Source: Desulfoarculaceae bacterium (GTDB lineage: Bacteria; Desulfobacterota; Desulfobulbia; Desulfobulbales; Desulfocapsaceae). Taken from it: a DNA stretch of 45,069 bases. The first letter of the stretch is position 1; every line of letters starts with the position of its first letter. The notes under the pieces are model-generated. The model worked only from the letters and a program-made list of their open reading frames with translations. It did not search any database and had not been told where the DNA came from. Of the stretch, positions 25,363-34,608 are shown in pieces. The position numbers and the translations under genes were made by a program. The stretch is from contig JAHYIV010000024.1 of the NCBI GenBank assembly GCA_019429465.1, positions 1-45,069 of the forward strand. Reading direction: 5' to 3'.

Positions 25363-26877
25363 TTAATGATTTGCCGACAATGGGAGAAGAATGGATACCG
25401 TGGCTCCCTGACCTTCCTCTCCTTGTATCTGCATCTGTCCGTGGGCGCCTTCAACAAGCGCATAGGAGACAGAAAGGCCAAGGCCGGTTCCTTGGCCTGG
25501 TTCCTTGGTGGTAAAGAATGGGTCAAACAGGCTGTTCTTGTCTGCGTCTTTGATCCCTGCTCCGTTGTCCTCTATCGTGATCTGAATGCATGGTTTTCCT
25601 GCGTCACGGGTGGTGTTGACAGTAGAAAGATATATCTTGCCCTTGTCTGGACCATTGCCTTCTTTGATGGCATCAATGGCATTGAGCAGACAGTTGAGAA
25701 AAACCTGATGTAAGCTCTCTGCTCCGACTGCTACCCGATCATATTCCGCATCAAGATGCAAGTGAAACTCCAGACCAGCCAGTTTTTTCTGGGCCTGCAG
25801 CATGTCAACAAGTTTCTGGAGTAATGGATGGATCTCCGTACTACCAGAGTCATCGGTCCGGCTCCTGGAAAAATCCAGAAGTTGGTGAATCAGGCGACTG
25901 ATCCGTTCCAGTTCCTGTAGGGAACGACCGGAAAATTGTTGCTGTTCCTCTTTTGATAAACCAGATTGTCCCAACAGCTCAAGATACCCCTGGACAATGC
26001 CAATGGGATTGCCAATCTCATGGGCAAGACCGGCAGCCAGTCTGCCGATTGCTGCCATCTTTTCAGTCTGTACCATTTTTTGCTGAGTGGCCCGCAGCTG
26101 TTGATTCGCTTTTTCAAGTGAACTCACGGTCTCCCGCAGTTTGTGCCTGTCATCGTCAATCCGATGCATCATTCTGTTCAGGGCAATGGAAAGCTGGCCA
26201 AATTCATTCCCCTCTTGATCAGACAGAAAGGGGCTGTTTTCAGCGCTCTGATAGGTGTCCGTCAGGGTAACCAGATGTTCAATGGGGCGAACCACCACTT
26301 GAATGAAACGAAACAGGCCGATGGTTGTCAGGATAATAACATTGACCAAGAGGTAGATATAGGCAATCCGACGTCCCTGATTCACCTGCTCATAGACGGA
26401 TTGTAAAGAGGTCGTGACGCCGATGGAGCCTCGTACTCCATGCTGCTCTATGGGGACGGCAGTCACCAGAGTCGTGTGCCTGAGAAAAAGAAGCCCTGGG
26501 CTGGTGTCGATCGTTTGTGTGCTGGCAATTCCTGTCCCAATAATCTGCTCAAGATGTTTCTGCAGTGCTGAGTCTGCTGGGCCACAATGTTCGGGGATTC
26601 TGGTGACGATATTATTGATGGAGAGCATGAGGCAGGAAGCGCCCAGATCCTTTTGGAGCTGGGTCAGAACCTCAGGTGGAAAAAGTACCTTATTGTCTGC
26701 TGTCTGTATGGCAATATTGACCGCAGTAGAGAGGACCACCACGGTCTTTTCCATTTCTGACCGCAGTAAGCTCCGTTGCCAGAAGATGGTAATAACCAGG
26801 GTTATCAGGAGCATGCCGATCGTCAGGAGAATTGCAAGAATGGCGGTAATCTGGGATTTAATACCTTTCGATCTCAT
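25363..26877 (-). CDS. Membrane sensor histidine kinase
   Basis: 504 residues from ATG 26877; a GTG at 26886 in the same frame is a weaker alternative. TM1 lies at about 12-35, followed by a ~140-residue periplasmic sensor region containing two isolated cysteines, TM2 at about 173-193 and HAMP at about 195-250. The HisKA helix has the phosphorylated His in [20 protein letters not shown] (about residue 286). The ATPase domain has the N box (NAIDAIKEG), G1 DNGAGI, the F box and G2 [18 protein letters not shown]. The HEIGNP-type dimerisation helix is typical of kinases paired with NtrC-family regulators, and the gene for such a regulator follows. The signal is not identifiable. Confidence 0.94.
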   Translation of the reverse strand: MRSKGIKSQITAILAILLTIGMLLITLVITIFWQRSLLRSEMEKTVVVLSTAVNIAIQTADNKVLFPPEVLTQLQKDLGASCLMLSINNIVTRIPEHCGPADSALQKHLEQIIGTGIASTQTIDTSPGLLFLRHTTLVTAVPIEQHGVRGSIGVTTSLQSVYEQVNQGRRIAYIYLLVNVIILTTIGLFRFIQVVVRPIEHLVTLTDTYQSAENSPFLSDQEGNEFGQLSIALNRMMHRIDDDRHKLRETVSSLEKANQQLRATQQKMVQTEKMAAIGRLAAGLAHEIGNPIGIVQGYLELLGQSGLSKEEQQQFSGRSLQELERISRLIHQLLDFSRSRTDDSGSTEIHPLLQKLVDMLQAQKKLAGLEFHLHLDAEYDRVAVGAESLHQVFLNCLLNAIDAIKEGNGPDKGKIYLSTVNTTRDAGKPCIQITIEDNGAGIKDADKNSLFDPFFTTKEPGQGTGLGLSVSYALVEGAHGQMQIQGEEGQGATVSILLPLSANH

Positions 26878-26997
26878 CTCTCTCACAGATTTGGGGCTTA
26901 ATGGCAGAATTTAGCAATGGCATTATGGCAGTAGAAATCTGGGCGTGAGATTGAAGAGGGCAGGCACTGAAATGACCAGTCCTGCTCCTCGGGATCT

Positions 26998-27192
26998 CTA
27001 TTGAATGACCTCAAAGCCAATCCTGGTGATGGCCTCTTTCACTGTTTGGATATCAACGTTGCCGTCGAATACAGCCTCGCCTTTTGCCAGATCTATCTGG
27101 ACATTAGAGACCCCGGGTATTGCTTCAAGAGCTTTACGGGTAGAAGCTACGCAGTGTTGACAGCTCATGCCTTTCACTTTTATTTTTGTCAT
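26998..27192 (-). CDS. Heavy-metal-associated domain protein, CopZ/MerP-like
   Basis: 64 residues forming one ferredoxin-like HMA domain. The metal-binding motif is GMSCQHC (residues 8-14), followed by the usual helix and the partner segment SNVQIDLAKGEAVFDG. No signal peptide is present, so it is cytoplasmic like CopZ rather than periplasmic like MerP. It would carry Cu(I) or another soft metal to a P-type ATPase, but no such ATPase is in the window. It lies 112 nt upstream of the sensor kinase on the same strand, with its own AAGGAG-type ribosome binding site. Co-regulation with that kinase is possible. Confidence 0.9.
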   Translation of the reverse strand: MTKIKVKGMSCQHCVASTRKALEAIPGVSNVQIDLAKGEAVFDGNVDIQTVKEAITRIGFEVIQ

Positions 27193-27337
27193 GTCTTCTC
27201 CTTGTGTTGTCTTGAATTTTGTCAGGTAAAATATTCGAATCCATTTAATTATACTGGAGTATCTTGTAAAAGTCTATTCTGCTTCGTTGTGAAAAAGCGG
27301 CACACCTTAAAGGTGTTTGGTGTCTCGTCCGGATCGT
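27193..27337. other. Upstream region of the HMA-domain gene
   Basis: No gene seen. AT-rich DNA near 27230-27265 could carry the promoter of the metal-binding protein gene. A short inverted repeat (CACCTTAAAGGTG) lies at about 27303-27315. Confidence 0.3.
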
Positions 27338-27453
27338 TAAGCCGCTGTAAAAAAAACAACATGGCCATCTAAGTGTCCGGAGCGGCATAAGCGGCATACA
27401 AGGAGCCGTAACGAAATAGATATAAATGGCCATGTTATTTCGTAACGGCTCCT
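27338..27453. repeat. R4 palindromic repeat copy B with an 18-bp perfect stem
   Basis: 27338-27391 is the inverse copy of 23837-23889. It is followed by a perfect 18-bp inverted repeat, AGGAGCCGTAACGAAATA (27401-27418) and its complement (27436-27453), around a 17-nt loop. Part of the loop (AAATGGCCATG) repeats a block of the R4 core. No coding content. Confidence 0.75.
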
Positions 27454-27516
27454 AAGCTGCAAGAATCCAAACGCGAGACCCTGCTCACTTTTACGAGTGC
27501 AACCTTTGATACAGAT

Positions 27517-27567
27517 AAAAAAAGGAAAGGGCCTGACTCTTCGCAAGTCAGGCCCTTTCCTTTTTTT
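27517..27567 (-). terminator. Strong bidirectional-looking terminator after the comEA-like gene
   Basis: A 22-bp stem (A-run plus GGAAAGGGCCTGACT, with its complement) around the 7-nt loop CTTCGCA, with A/T runs on both outer sides. It lies 49 nt past the comEA-like stop, and its T-run faces the minus-strand transcript, as expected for intrinsic termination. Confidence 0.92.
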
Positions 27568-27615
27568 ATCCGGATGTTGACTGAAAAATCAGTTCAGCCA
27601 ACTCAGGGTACGTTA

Positions 27616-27867
27616 CTATATTTCAATCTCTTGCTCTACTTTCTCCAGCATTTTTGGGCCGATCCCTTTTACCTGGAGCAGTCCTTCCTTTGTTTTAAAG
27701 TTACCATTCTGGGTCCGGTAATCGATAATGGCTGCGGCTTTGGCTGCGCCAATCCCTGGAAGAGTCTCAAGCGCTGCCTGGTCGGCGTTGTTGATATTGA
27801 CGGCAGCAAAGGCTGCACTTGCCAGGAAAAGCAGGGTGAAAATAAACAGTACTGTTTTTTTGATCAT
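27616..27867 (-). CDS. ComEA-like helix-hairpin-helix DNA-binding protein
   Basis: 83 residues. An N-terminal signal peptide (KKTVLFIFTLLFLASAAFA) is followed directly by a ComEA-type double helix-hairpin-helix: VNINNADQAALETLPGIG and GLLQVKGIGPKMLEKV. This is the short exported form of ComEA found widely in Gram-negative bacteria. Known relatives bind double-stranded DNA in the periplasm during natural transformation. No other competence gene except pilT (39.3 kb) is in the window, so a role in DNA uptake is only suggested. A clear terminator follows at 27517-27567 and GGAGAA precedes the start. Confidence 0.9.
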   Translation of the reverse strand: MIKKTVLFIFTLLFLASAAFAAVNINNADQAALETLPGIGAAKAAAIIDYRTQNGNFKTKEGLLQVKGIGPKMLEKVEQEIEI

Positions 27868-28359
27868 TTTTTCTCCTTTACCAATGAATTTCTCTTTTTA
27901 TGAGAAAAGGTTTAGCCCTGCCCTGTTGCTCATGGCGCACGAACGACAGTCACAGGAATGTTTGAGTCTTTGAACTGTAGCCGATGAGAAAAATGAAGTA
28001 AATGGGTACAAATACTCAATTTTACGATTAATTTGTGTTGTTTTGTTTGTTGCTTACATGAAATCTTGATAAAATAAAAGCTCTGGTACAGGTCTGTTGT
28101 ACCCATGTAGATGACAGTGAGTGTGTTGATTTTATTGACGTCTGTGTTGTTTTTCATTGCGCGTTCGTGGCCGTCACTGTTCGGTCAAAATTCCAAGACG
28201 ATGAATTTCAAGGTTCTTTGGAATCTTGCAGGGCCGTTAACCGGTAAGCGGATTTTTTGTCAGGATGGGTCAGGGGAGAGGAGACTGCTTCGTTCCTTTC
28301 ATTTACTGGTTGCATTTACTGTTCCTTTGTTTACAGTAAATAGGGACGCGAAAAATACG
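27868..28359. other. Gene-free region upstream of ppk2
   Basis: About 490 bp with no supportable gene on either strand. The left part is AT-rich (27990-28090) and probably carries the comEA promoter on the minus strand. From 28360 the R2 and R3 repeats begin. A candidate plus-strand frame at 28111-28422 is rejected. Confidence 0.4.
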
Positions 28360-28435
28360 AACCCCGTGAGCGGGATAAGTGCCTTTCGCAGATTATTTTC
28401 TTGCAAAAAAACAAGAAAATAATCCGTAAGGCACT
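28360..28435 (+). repeat. R2 hairpin repeat copy B
   Basis: ACCCCGTGAGCGGGATAAGT leads into arms AGTGCCTTTCGCAGATTATT(TTCTTG) and (CAAGAA)AATAATCCGTAAGGCACT around a short A-rich loop. The match to the copies at 18831 and 40421 covers about 77 bp. R3 copy B begins 4 bp after it. Confidence 0.9.
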
Positions 28436-28439
28436 ACTA

Positions 28440-28573
28440 TACCATCTTGCTTTCCGTCTTCGGGACATCTTTGACCGCACCTCAATCACAAAATCCTCGA
28501 TGTAGCGCAACTACATCTGCGGTTTTACTCAATCGGTGCCGCCAAATCTGGCCCAAATCCAGTCGCAATTCAG
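28440..28573 (+). repeat. R3 repeat copy B (134 bp)
   Basis: Collinear with the reverse complement of 18364-18497. The centre is an imperfect inverted repeat around CGCAA: AAAATCCTCGATGTAG and CTACATCTGCGGTTTT. It lies 64 bp upstream of the first ppk2 and could form part of its leader. Confidence 0.85.
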
Positions 28574-28637
28574 GTACATCCGTATTCTCCGAGTCCCTTA
28601 GGCTTGTCTATAACGTCATCTTCTCCAGGATTACAAT

Positions 28638-29609
28638 ATGTCCTCATCTGCCAATAAGAAGCAGCTCCTCAACAGGCCGGAACATAAAGGAGCAACAGCT
28701 CTTATCCGTCAGCTTGTCAAAAATCTTGATAATGAATTGAAAAAATACTCATCTGTTGGCATAAGTGAGATTGTTGAAGAATTGAAGGTGCGACAAAAAG
28801 AAAAAATAGTCGCATCTGCACTTCTTAGCTATTGTTCTTCTGAAGAATTGAAACCTTTTCAGGCTGAACTGATCAAGATGCATGCCCATCTTGAACGAAC
28901 CGGTAAAAAGATGATTGTTCTTTTTGATGGTCGTGATGCCTCGGGAAAAGGGGGAACAATCCGGGCTGTTACCAGATATATGAATGAAAAACGATACAGG
29001 ATAGAGGCCCTGGGAAAACCGACAGAAGAGCAGAGAACAGAGTTGCATATGAAACGCTATATCGAGCGTTTTCCTCATGCCGGGGAAATAGTTCTTTTTG
29101 ACCGAAGCTGGTATAATCGCGCCATGGTTGAACCGGTTATGGGCTTTTGTTCTAATGAGCAGTATCATCGATTTTTGCATAAGGTTACCACCTATGAAGA
29201 GAATTTTATCCTGGACGCCGGTAAGACCATTCTCCTGAAGCTTTATTTCTCAGTGACCAAGGAGGAACAGGCCAGGAGATTTGAACGACGTAAAAATGAT
29301 CCCCTGCGTCAATGGAAGCTGAGTGAGGTCGATCTGCAGGCACAGGAATTGTGGAACGAGTTTACCCAAAAGAAAAAGATCCTCCTGCAGAAAACCCATA
29401 CCAAGGATTCAAAATGGTGGGTCATTCGTTCTGACAATAAGCATCTTGCCAGACTGGAGACGATGAAATTGATTCTCCGTTCAGTAAAATACCGGGGACG
29501 CAGTCGGACCTTGGACTTTTCGGCGAATCCCGAGGTTGTTATTGCAGGTGACAAAGAACTGCATATTATGCTGAAACAGGAAAAAGAGTTTGGTGTTCCC
29601 TTGAGTTGA
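28638..29609 (+). CDS. ppk2: Polyphosphate kinase 2 family protein (first paralogue)
   Basis: 323 residues with a P-loop kinase fold. Walker A is GRDASGKGGT (98-107) and the PPK2 signature with Walker B is VLFDRSWYNR (about 152-161), followed by VEPVMGFCSNEQ. The single-domain architecture matches class I PPK2, which uses polyphosphate to phosphorylate nucleoside diphosphates; substrate class cannot be proved by eye. The ~85-residue N-terminal arm is longer than in the neighbour at 29850. The two paralogues lie in tandem on the same strand with an R1 element between them. R2 and R3 repeats fill the upstream region. The ribosome binding site is weak (CCAGGA). Confidence 0.92.
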   Translation: MSSSANKKQLLNRPEHKGATALIRQLVKNLDNELKKYSSVGISEIVEELKVRQKEKIVASALLSYCSSEELKPFQAELIKMHAHLERTGKKMIVLFDGRDASGKGGTIRAVTRYMNEKRYRIEALGKPTEEQRTELHMKRYIERFPHAGEIVLFDRSWYNRAMVEPVMGFCSNEQYHRFLHKVTTYEENFILDAGKTILLKLYFSVTKEEQARRFERRKNDPLRQWKLSEVDLQAQELWNEFTQKKKILLQKTHTKDSKWWVIRSDNKHLARLETMKLILRSVKYRGRSRTLDFSANPEVVIAGDKELHIMLKQEKEFGVPLS

Positions 29610-29662
29610 GCAAAGGTATTGGAGAAACCTGTGTCTCTGCTGGTTGTTACTCTATGATTTCT

Positions 29663-29817
29663 GTAACTATCCAGCAGCACACCTCATCTGCTTCGTCATC
29701 GGGCTGCTCATGACAAATCAGTACACTTCGCACGCCTCTTTCTCGCATATTAGGCACTGCTGAATAGTTACGTGACATGTGTTTTGGCATTTCCCCGGCA
29801 TTAAGCTGGATAGTTAC
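29663..29817 (+). repeat. R1 element copy 5
   Basis: A complete 155-bp copy from GTAACTATCCAGCAGCACAC to AAGCTGGATAGTTAC, oriented as copies 1 and 2. Flanks are TGATTTCT (29655-29662) and TAATTTCT (29818-29825), an 8-bp duplication with one mismatch. It separates the two ppk2 genes and ends 32 bp before the second start codon. Confidence 0.93.
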
Positions 29818-29849
29818 TAATTTCTCTGATAAAGAAGGATGCAAGTACC

Positions 29850-30749
29850 ATGGCAAAAAATAACAAAAAGAGTGATGAAAAAGAGCAGGTCAAACTTCTA
29901 GAGGGGACGGCCACCAGGAATAGTGATGCCAAAAAAGAGAATGGCCGTGTTGCGGTCTGGGTTAAAGAAAGTGATCTGGCGTACGAGGCGGAATTAAAGA
30001 TCCTGCAGATTGAGTTGATGAAACTGCAGCAACATATGCAGCAGAGTGGGGAGCGGATTCTGGCCATTTTTGAGGGACGGGACGCAGCCGGAAAGGGGGG
30101 CACCATCCAGCGGATTATAAGCAACCTGAACCCACGGAATACGAGGGTGGTGGCCCTGGCAAAACCGAATGAAACTGAGCAGGGCCAGTGGTATTTTCAA
30201 AGGTATGTCAGCCAGTTGCCTCGTGCCGGTGAGTTTGTTCTCTTTGACCGGAGCTGGTATAATCGGGCCATGGTGGAACCGGTCATGGGCTTTTGTACAG
30301 ATGAGCAGAATAAACGTTTTCTCAAAGATGCGCCGATGGTGGAAGAGCTTCTGGTGAAAGACGGGATACAACTGTTCAAGTTTTATTTCTCTGTATCCAA
30401 GGAGGTACAGAAGGAACGGTTTGATTCCAGAAAGGCTGATCCCTTGAAACAGTACAAACTTTCCCCAGTCGACAATCTGGCCCAGGAATACTGGGACCAG
30501 TATTCAATCCGTAAATTCCAGATGCTGTCGGAGACCAATCGATCCATCTCTCCCTGGACCATTGTCCGTTCAGATAATAAGAAGAAGGCGCGGATCAACT
30601 GTATGAAGTCTGTGCTTTCATCAATGAACTATAGTGAAAAAATGCCGGATAAACATTTAACTCCTGACCCGAAGATCATTGTTTCAGGGATTGATGAATT
30701 GCAGCATATGCAGAAATATCTGCTGAGCCCTGAAAGGCTGCACGGTTAA
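29850..30749 (+). CDS. ppk2: Polyphosphate kinase 2 family protein (second paralogue)
   Basis: 299 residues. Walker A is GRDAAGKGGT (76-85); the signature VLFDRSWYNRA and VEPVMGFCTDEQ follow, with the lid region KRFLKDAPMVEELLVKDG. The C-terminal part (RSDNKKKARINCMKSVLSSM) matches class I PPK2 proteins. The sequence diverges clearly from the first paralogue, especially at the N-terminus (lysine-rich here), so this is an old duplication. Substrate preference (ADP or GDP) is unknown. AGAAGGA precedes the ATG. The gene is convergent with pfkA 20 bp away, so their transcripts must meet here; no clear terminator is present. Confidence 0.92.
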   Translation: MAKNNKKSDEKEQVKLLEGTATRNSDAKKENGRVAVWVKESDLAYEAELKILQIELMKLQQHMQQSGERILAIFEGRDAAGKGGTIQRIISNLNPRNTRVVALAKPNETEQGQWYFQRYVSQLPRAGEFVLFDRSWYNRAMVEPVMGFCTDEQNKRFLKDAPMVEELLVKDGIQLFKFYFSVSKEVQKERFDSRKADPLKQYKLSPVDNLAQEYWDQYSIRKFQMLSETNRSISPWTIVRSDNKKKARINCMKSVLSSMNYSEKMPDKHLTPDPKIIVSGIDELQHMQKYLLSPERLHG

Positions 30750-30769
30750 AAAAAGGAGGATGAAACAGA

Positions 30770-31903
30770 TTAGCGGCAATCACCCAGGCAGGTTCCTACG
30801 CTGCGAGCGGATTCAATCCAGGCGTGATTCAGCGGCACAATTCTCCTTTTGTTGACTACTTCTTCCAGCGGAACCGGAACAACCTTTCGGCCCTGTACCG
30901 CTATCATCACCCCGAAAACCCCTTCTTTGATCAGGCGTATACAGGCGGTACCAAGTTTGGTGGACAGCACTCGGTCGGTTGCAGACGGGGTGCCACCGCG
31001 CTGCAGATGACCAAGAATGGTCAGCCGTGCCTCAAGTCCGGTTAATTCCTCCAGTATCCTGGCCAGATTCAGGGTATGGTTGGTTCGGTTTTCTTCAAAG
31101 TCGGCCAGATCGGCCACGATCTTCCGCATCAATTTCCGTTTATCCTGCGCCCTGGCCTCTTCCTTTCTGGCCTTGAGAACATTCAGGATTTTGTGCTCTT
31201 TCAAGGAGAGAGCCCCTTCCGAGACGGCCACAATGCTGAAGTTACGTCCCCGCTGGACACGTTTATGGATGGCGTTGGCCACCAGTTGAATATCGTAGGG
31301 GATCTCGGGGATAAGAATCACGTCGGCGCCGCTGGCCAGGCCGGCGCCAAGTCCCAGCCAGCCGGCATTGTGGCCCATGATCTCGACGACGATGATGCGA
31401 TGATGGCTGTGGGCGGTGGAATGGAGGCGGTCGATGGCCTCGGTGGCAATAGATAAGGCTGTGTCGTAGCCGAAGGAGATATCGGTCATGGCCACGTCAT
31501 TGTCAATGGTCTTGGGCAGGGTGATGATGTTGAGCCCCTTTTTCGCCAGGCGATAGGCGTTTTTCTGGGTGCCGCCGCCGCCGATGCAGACCAGGGCGTC
31601 CAGGTGGTGACGATGGTAGTTGTCTACAATAACGTCAGTCATGTCCTTCAGCGATCCGTTCACCGGCATCCTGTGCGGTTTGTCACGACTGGTGCCAAGA
31701 ATGGTGCCGCCTAGGGTCAACAGCCCTGTCATCGACTCACCTTCCAGCACGACAGTCCTGTTTTCCATCAAGCCGCGAAATCCATCGCGAAAGCCTGTTA
31801 CCCGCATGTTGGTATTCATGGCGCCTTTGCCGATGGCGCGGATGGCTGCGTTGAGACCTGGACAGTCGCCGCCTGCCGTAAGAATGCCTACATGTTTTGC
31901 CAT
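30770..31903 (-). CDS. pfkA: 6-phosphofructokinase, group III-like
   Basis: 377 residues. Phosphorylates fructose 6-phosphate. Landmarks are [13 protein letters not shown] (11-23), [20 protein letters not shown] (GGGGT at 108-112), the catalytic LPKTIDNDV (Asp134 and Asp136) and [12 protein letters not shown]. Lys131 in PKTIDND is typical of PPi-type and group III enzymes (ATP-PFKs of the E. coli type have PGTIDND), while Gly at the next-to-last place of GGGGT points to ATP use. The metal-site Asp of GGDG is Gly here. The phosphoryl donor is therefore uncertain. It lies 136 nt after secA with its own start signals. Confidence 0.92.
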   Translation of the reverse strand: MAKHVGILTAGGDCPGLNAAIRAIGKGAMNTNMRVTGFRDGFRGLMENRTVVLEGESMTGLLTLGGTILGTSRDKPHRMPVNGSLKDMTDVIVDNYHRHHLDALVCIGGGGTQKNAYRLAKKGLNIITLPKTIDNDVAMTDISFGYDTALSIATEAIDRLHSTAHSHHRIIVVEIMGHNAGWLGLGAGLASGADVILIPEIPYDIQLVANAIHKRVQRGRNFSIVAVSEGALSLKEHKILNVLKARKEEARAQDKRKLMRKIVADLADFEENRTNHTLNLARILEELTGLEARLTILGHLQRGGTPSATDRVLSTKLGTACIRLIKEGVFGVMIAVQGRKVVPVPLEEVVNKRRIVPLNHAWIESARSVGTCLGDCR

Positions 31904-32039
31904 GCGCCTACTCCTTGAAAATGAGAAAAAATAGTCACTGCTCAGCGATAGAAGCCTGAGCTTTTTAAAACCTTCGGTTCAACAATTCCAGACGAAAAAA
32001 TCTGAGTTACTGGGTGGCATTGCATGCAGCTCTGCCCAT
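31904..32039. other. Spacer between secA and pfkA
   Basis: 136 bp without a gene. It contains the downstream side of secA and presumably the pfkA promoter or leader; AAGGAG lies just upstream of the pfkA ATG. No clear terminator hairpin with a T-run was found. Confidence 0.35.
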
Positions 32040-34598
32040 TTATCTCGGCAGGCCGCAGCATTTTTTATATTTTTTCCCGGAGCCGCATGGGCAATCGGCA
32101 TTACGGCCTATCTTGTCAATTTCACGTTTTACCGGTTTTTGCAGGGCGGGTTCGTTTTCTTGTACCCCGGCAGGCCCCATATTTAACTGTATCTCCTGGG
32201 CCTGACGTCTGCGGTGTTCCTCCTCCAGGCGTGCGACCTCGTCTTCCTGGACCACATGAACCCGCATCAGGGTGGAAACAGTCTGTTCCTTGACCATCTC
32301 AATCATCCGCATAAACATGTTAAATCCTTCTTTTTTGTATTCATTCAAAGGATTTTTCTGGCCATAGCCCCTGAGGCCGATTCCCTGTTTCAGGTGATCC
32401 ATGGACAGGAGATGATCTTTCCACAGATCGTCAACCATCTGCAACAGCACAACTCGCTCCAGCTGCCGCTGTACTGGTAGTGAATTCCGTTCTTCCTGGG
32501 CCGTGTAGGCGTTGGCAACGAGTTCTTGCAATTTTCCCCGGAAAGTCTCCTTGTCCATACCGGCCCGATCCTGTTCGGTCCATCCCGGCTTAATGTTGAA
32601 TGTCGTCACCATTCGTTGGTCAAAATCCTGCCAGTCCCAATCTTCTGAGGCCCGTCGCTCTTGAGCAAATTCCTCAACCACGGAATCGATCAGGTCAGAT
32701 CGCATGCTTTTAATAACTTCGCTGAGATCTTCACCAGTCAGGACCTCACGGCGCTGACGGTAGATAACCTCACGCTGTTTGTTCATAACATCATCATATT
32801 CCAGCAGGTGTTTACGGATATCAAAGTTATGTCCCTCCACCTTGCGCTGGGCATTCTCGATGGCCTTGGAGATCATATTATGTTCAATGGGCTCATCCTC
32901 TTCCATTCCCAGTTTTTCCATAATCCCGGAGATCCGCCCGGATCCAAAAATGCGGAGCAGGTCGTCTTCGAGTGACAGGAAAAAACGTGAAGATCCAGGA
33001 TCGCCCTGACGTCCCGAGCGCCCCCGTAACTGATTGTCAATACGCCTCGATTCATGGCGGGAGGTGCCAAGGATATGGAGGCCGCCGACTTCACACACGC
33101 CTTCCCCCAGTTTGATATCAGTGCCGCGTCCTGCCATATTGGTGGCAATAGTCACCTTGCCCAGTTGGCCGGCACCGGCGATAATTTCAGCCTCACGATC
33201 ATGCTGTTTGGCATTGAGCACCTCATGGGGAACCTTTTCTTTTTTGAGCATATCGGAGATCTTCTCGGATACATCAATGGAGATGGTTCCCACCAGCACC
33301 GGCTGTCCCTTGGCATGCAGATTTTTGATCTCCTGGACCACTGCCCGATATTTTGCCGCCTCATTTTTATAGATCACGTCAGGAAAATCCGTGCGGATCA
33401 TGGGCTGGTTGGTGGGCATGATGATGACGCTGAGATTATAGATCTTCTTGAACTCAGGGGCCTCGGTGTCGGCGGTTCCGGTCATGCCGGACAGCTTGTC
33501 GTACATGCGGAAATAATTCTGAAAGGTGATGGAGGCCAGCGTCTGATTCTCTTTTTGGATGGCGACATGTTCCTTGGCTTCAAGCGCCTGATGCAGGCCG
33601 TCACTGTAGCGCCTGCCCTCCATGGTGCGGCCGGTAAATTCATCGACGATGATGACCTCACCATTTTTAACGATATAATCAACGTCACGTTGAAAAAGGG
33701 CATGGGCCTTCAAGGCCTGGGTCAGATGATGCAGCTGCTCTATGCTGGAAGGATCGTACAGATTGTCAACTTCCAGGAGTTTCTCACCGAGGGCCACACC
33801 TTCTTCGGTCAGGGACGCCTGTTTGGCTTTTTCATCAACGATATAATGTTCGTCCACATGAAAATGCGACATGATCTTGTCAACATTGACATAGAGTTCG
33901 GTTGAAATCTCTGCCGGGCCGGAGATGATAAGCGGGGTTCTGGCCTCATCAATGAGGATGGAGTCCACCTCATCGACAATGGCGTAATTAAATCCGCGCT
34001 GACAGAAATCACTTATCTCGAATTTCATATTGTCACGCAGATAATCGAAACCAAACTCATTATTGGTGCCATAGGTCACATCAGCGCCATAGGCCGCCCT
34101 CCGTTCGCTGTCATCCATACCATGAACAATCTTGCCAACGCTGAGCCCAAGGAACTGATACACCTTGCCCATCCATTCAGCATCCCGGGCGGCAAGATAA
34201 TCGTTGACGGTTACCAGGTGCACCCCTTTGCCGGTGAGGGCATTGAGGTAGGTGGGTAGGGTGGAGGTCAGGGTCTTGCCCTCGCCGGTCTTCATCTCGG
34301 CAATTTTACCCTGATGGAGAATGACCCCGCCGATGAGCTGGACATCATAGTGTCTCTCACCCAGGACACGTTTTGCCGCCTCACGCATCACGGCAAAGGA
34401 TTCAGGGAGGAGGTCGTCCAGGGGCTCACCTTTGATCAGTCGTTCTTTAAAGGCAACGGTTTTAGCGGCAAGTTGGGCGTCGTCCAGGGTTATAAGGGGC
34501 GCTTCCAATTCATTGATCCGGCTTACCAGGGGCAGGATCTGTTTAATTGCCCGATCATTGTTGCTGCCGAATACTTTTGTCAGTAATTTTCCAATCAT
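32040..34598 (-). CDS. secA: Preprotein translocase ATPase SecA
   Basis: 852 residues. The motor of the Sec export pathway, acting at SecYEG on the inner membrane. NBD1 has Walker A MKTGEGKT and the DEAD-type [16 protein letters not shown]. The preprotein cross-linking domain, NBD2 ([37 protein letters not shown]) and the helical scaffold follow in order. The C-terminal zinc-binding SecB-contact motif [14 protein letters not shown] is intact. It begins 10 nt after the GNAT gene stop and therefore sits in the same minus-strand transcript as argS and alr. Confidence 0.97.
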   Translation of the reverse strand: MIGKLLTKVFGSNNDRAIKQILPLVSRINELEAPLITLDDAQLAAKTVAFKERLIKGEPLDDLLPESFAVMREAAKRVLGERHYDVQLIGGVILHQGKIAEMKTGEGKTLTSTLPTYLNALTGKGVHLVTVNDYLAARDAEWMGKVYQFLGLSVGKIVHGMDDSERRAAYGADVTYGTNNEFGFDYLRDNMKFEISDFCQRGFNYAIVDEVDSILIDEARTPLIISGPAEISTELYVNVDKIMSHFHVDEHYIVDEKAKQASLTEEGVALGEKLLEVDNLYDPSSIEQLHHLTQALKAHALFQRDVDYIVKNGEVIIVDEFTGRTMEGRRYSDGLHQALEAKEHVAIQKENQTLASITFQNYFRMYDKLSGMTGTADTEAPEFKKIYNLSVIIMPTNQPMIRTDFPDVIYKNEAAKYRAVVQEIKNLHAKGQPVLVGTISIDVSEKISDMLKKEKVPHEVLNAKQHDREAEIIAGAGQLGKVTIATNMAGRGTDIKLGEGVCEVGGLHILGTSRHESRRIDNQLRGRSGRQGDPGSSRFFLSLEDDLLRIFGSGRISGIMEKLGMEEDEPIEHNMISKAIENAQRKVEGHNFDIRKHLLEYDDVMNKQREVIYRQRREVLTGEDLSEVIKSMRSDLIDSVVEEFAQERRASEDWDWQDFDQRMVTTFNIKPGWTEQDRAGMDKETFRGKLQELVANAYTAQEERNSLPVQRQLERVVLLQMVDDLWKDHLLSMDHLKQGIGLRGYGQKNPLNEYKKEGFNMFMRMIEMVKEQTVSTLMRVHVVQEDEVARLEEEHRRRQAQEIQLNMGPAGVQENEPALQKPVKREIDKIGRNADCPCGSGKKYKKCCGLPR

Positions 34599-34608
34599 AT
34601 CATTATCT

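Noticed and set aside
28111-28422. Possible 103-residue plus-strand protein upstream of ppk2
   Set aside because: It has no ribosome binding site or domain, and its end lies inside the R2 repeat, so it is probably chance.
1-29825. R1 copies as CRISPR repeats
   Set aside because: The copies are ~6-14 kb apart, in both orientations, and are 154 bp long with target duplications; there is no repeat-spacer array.
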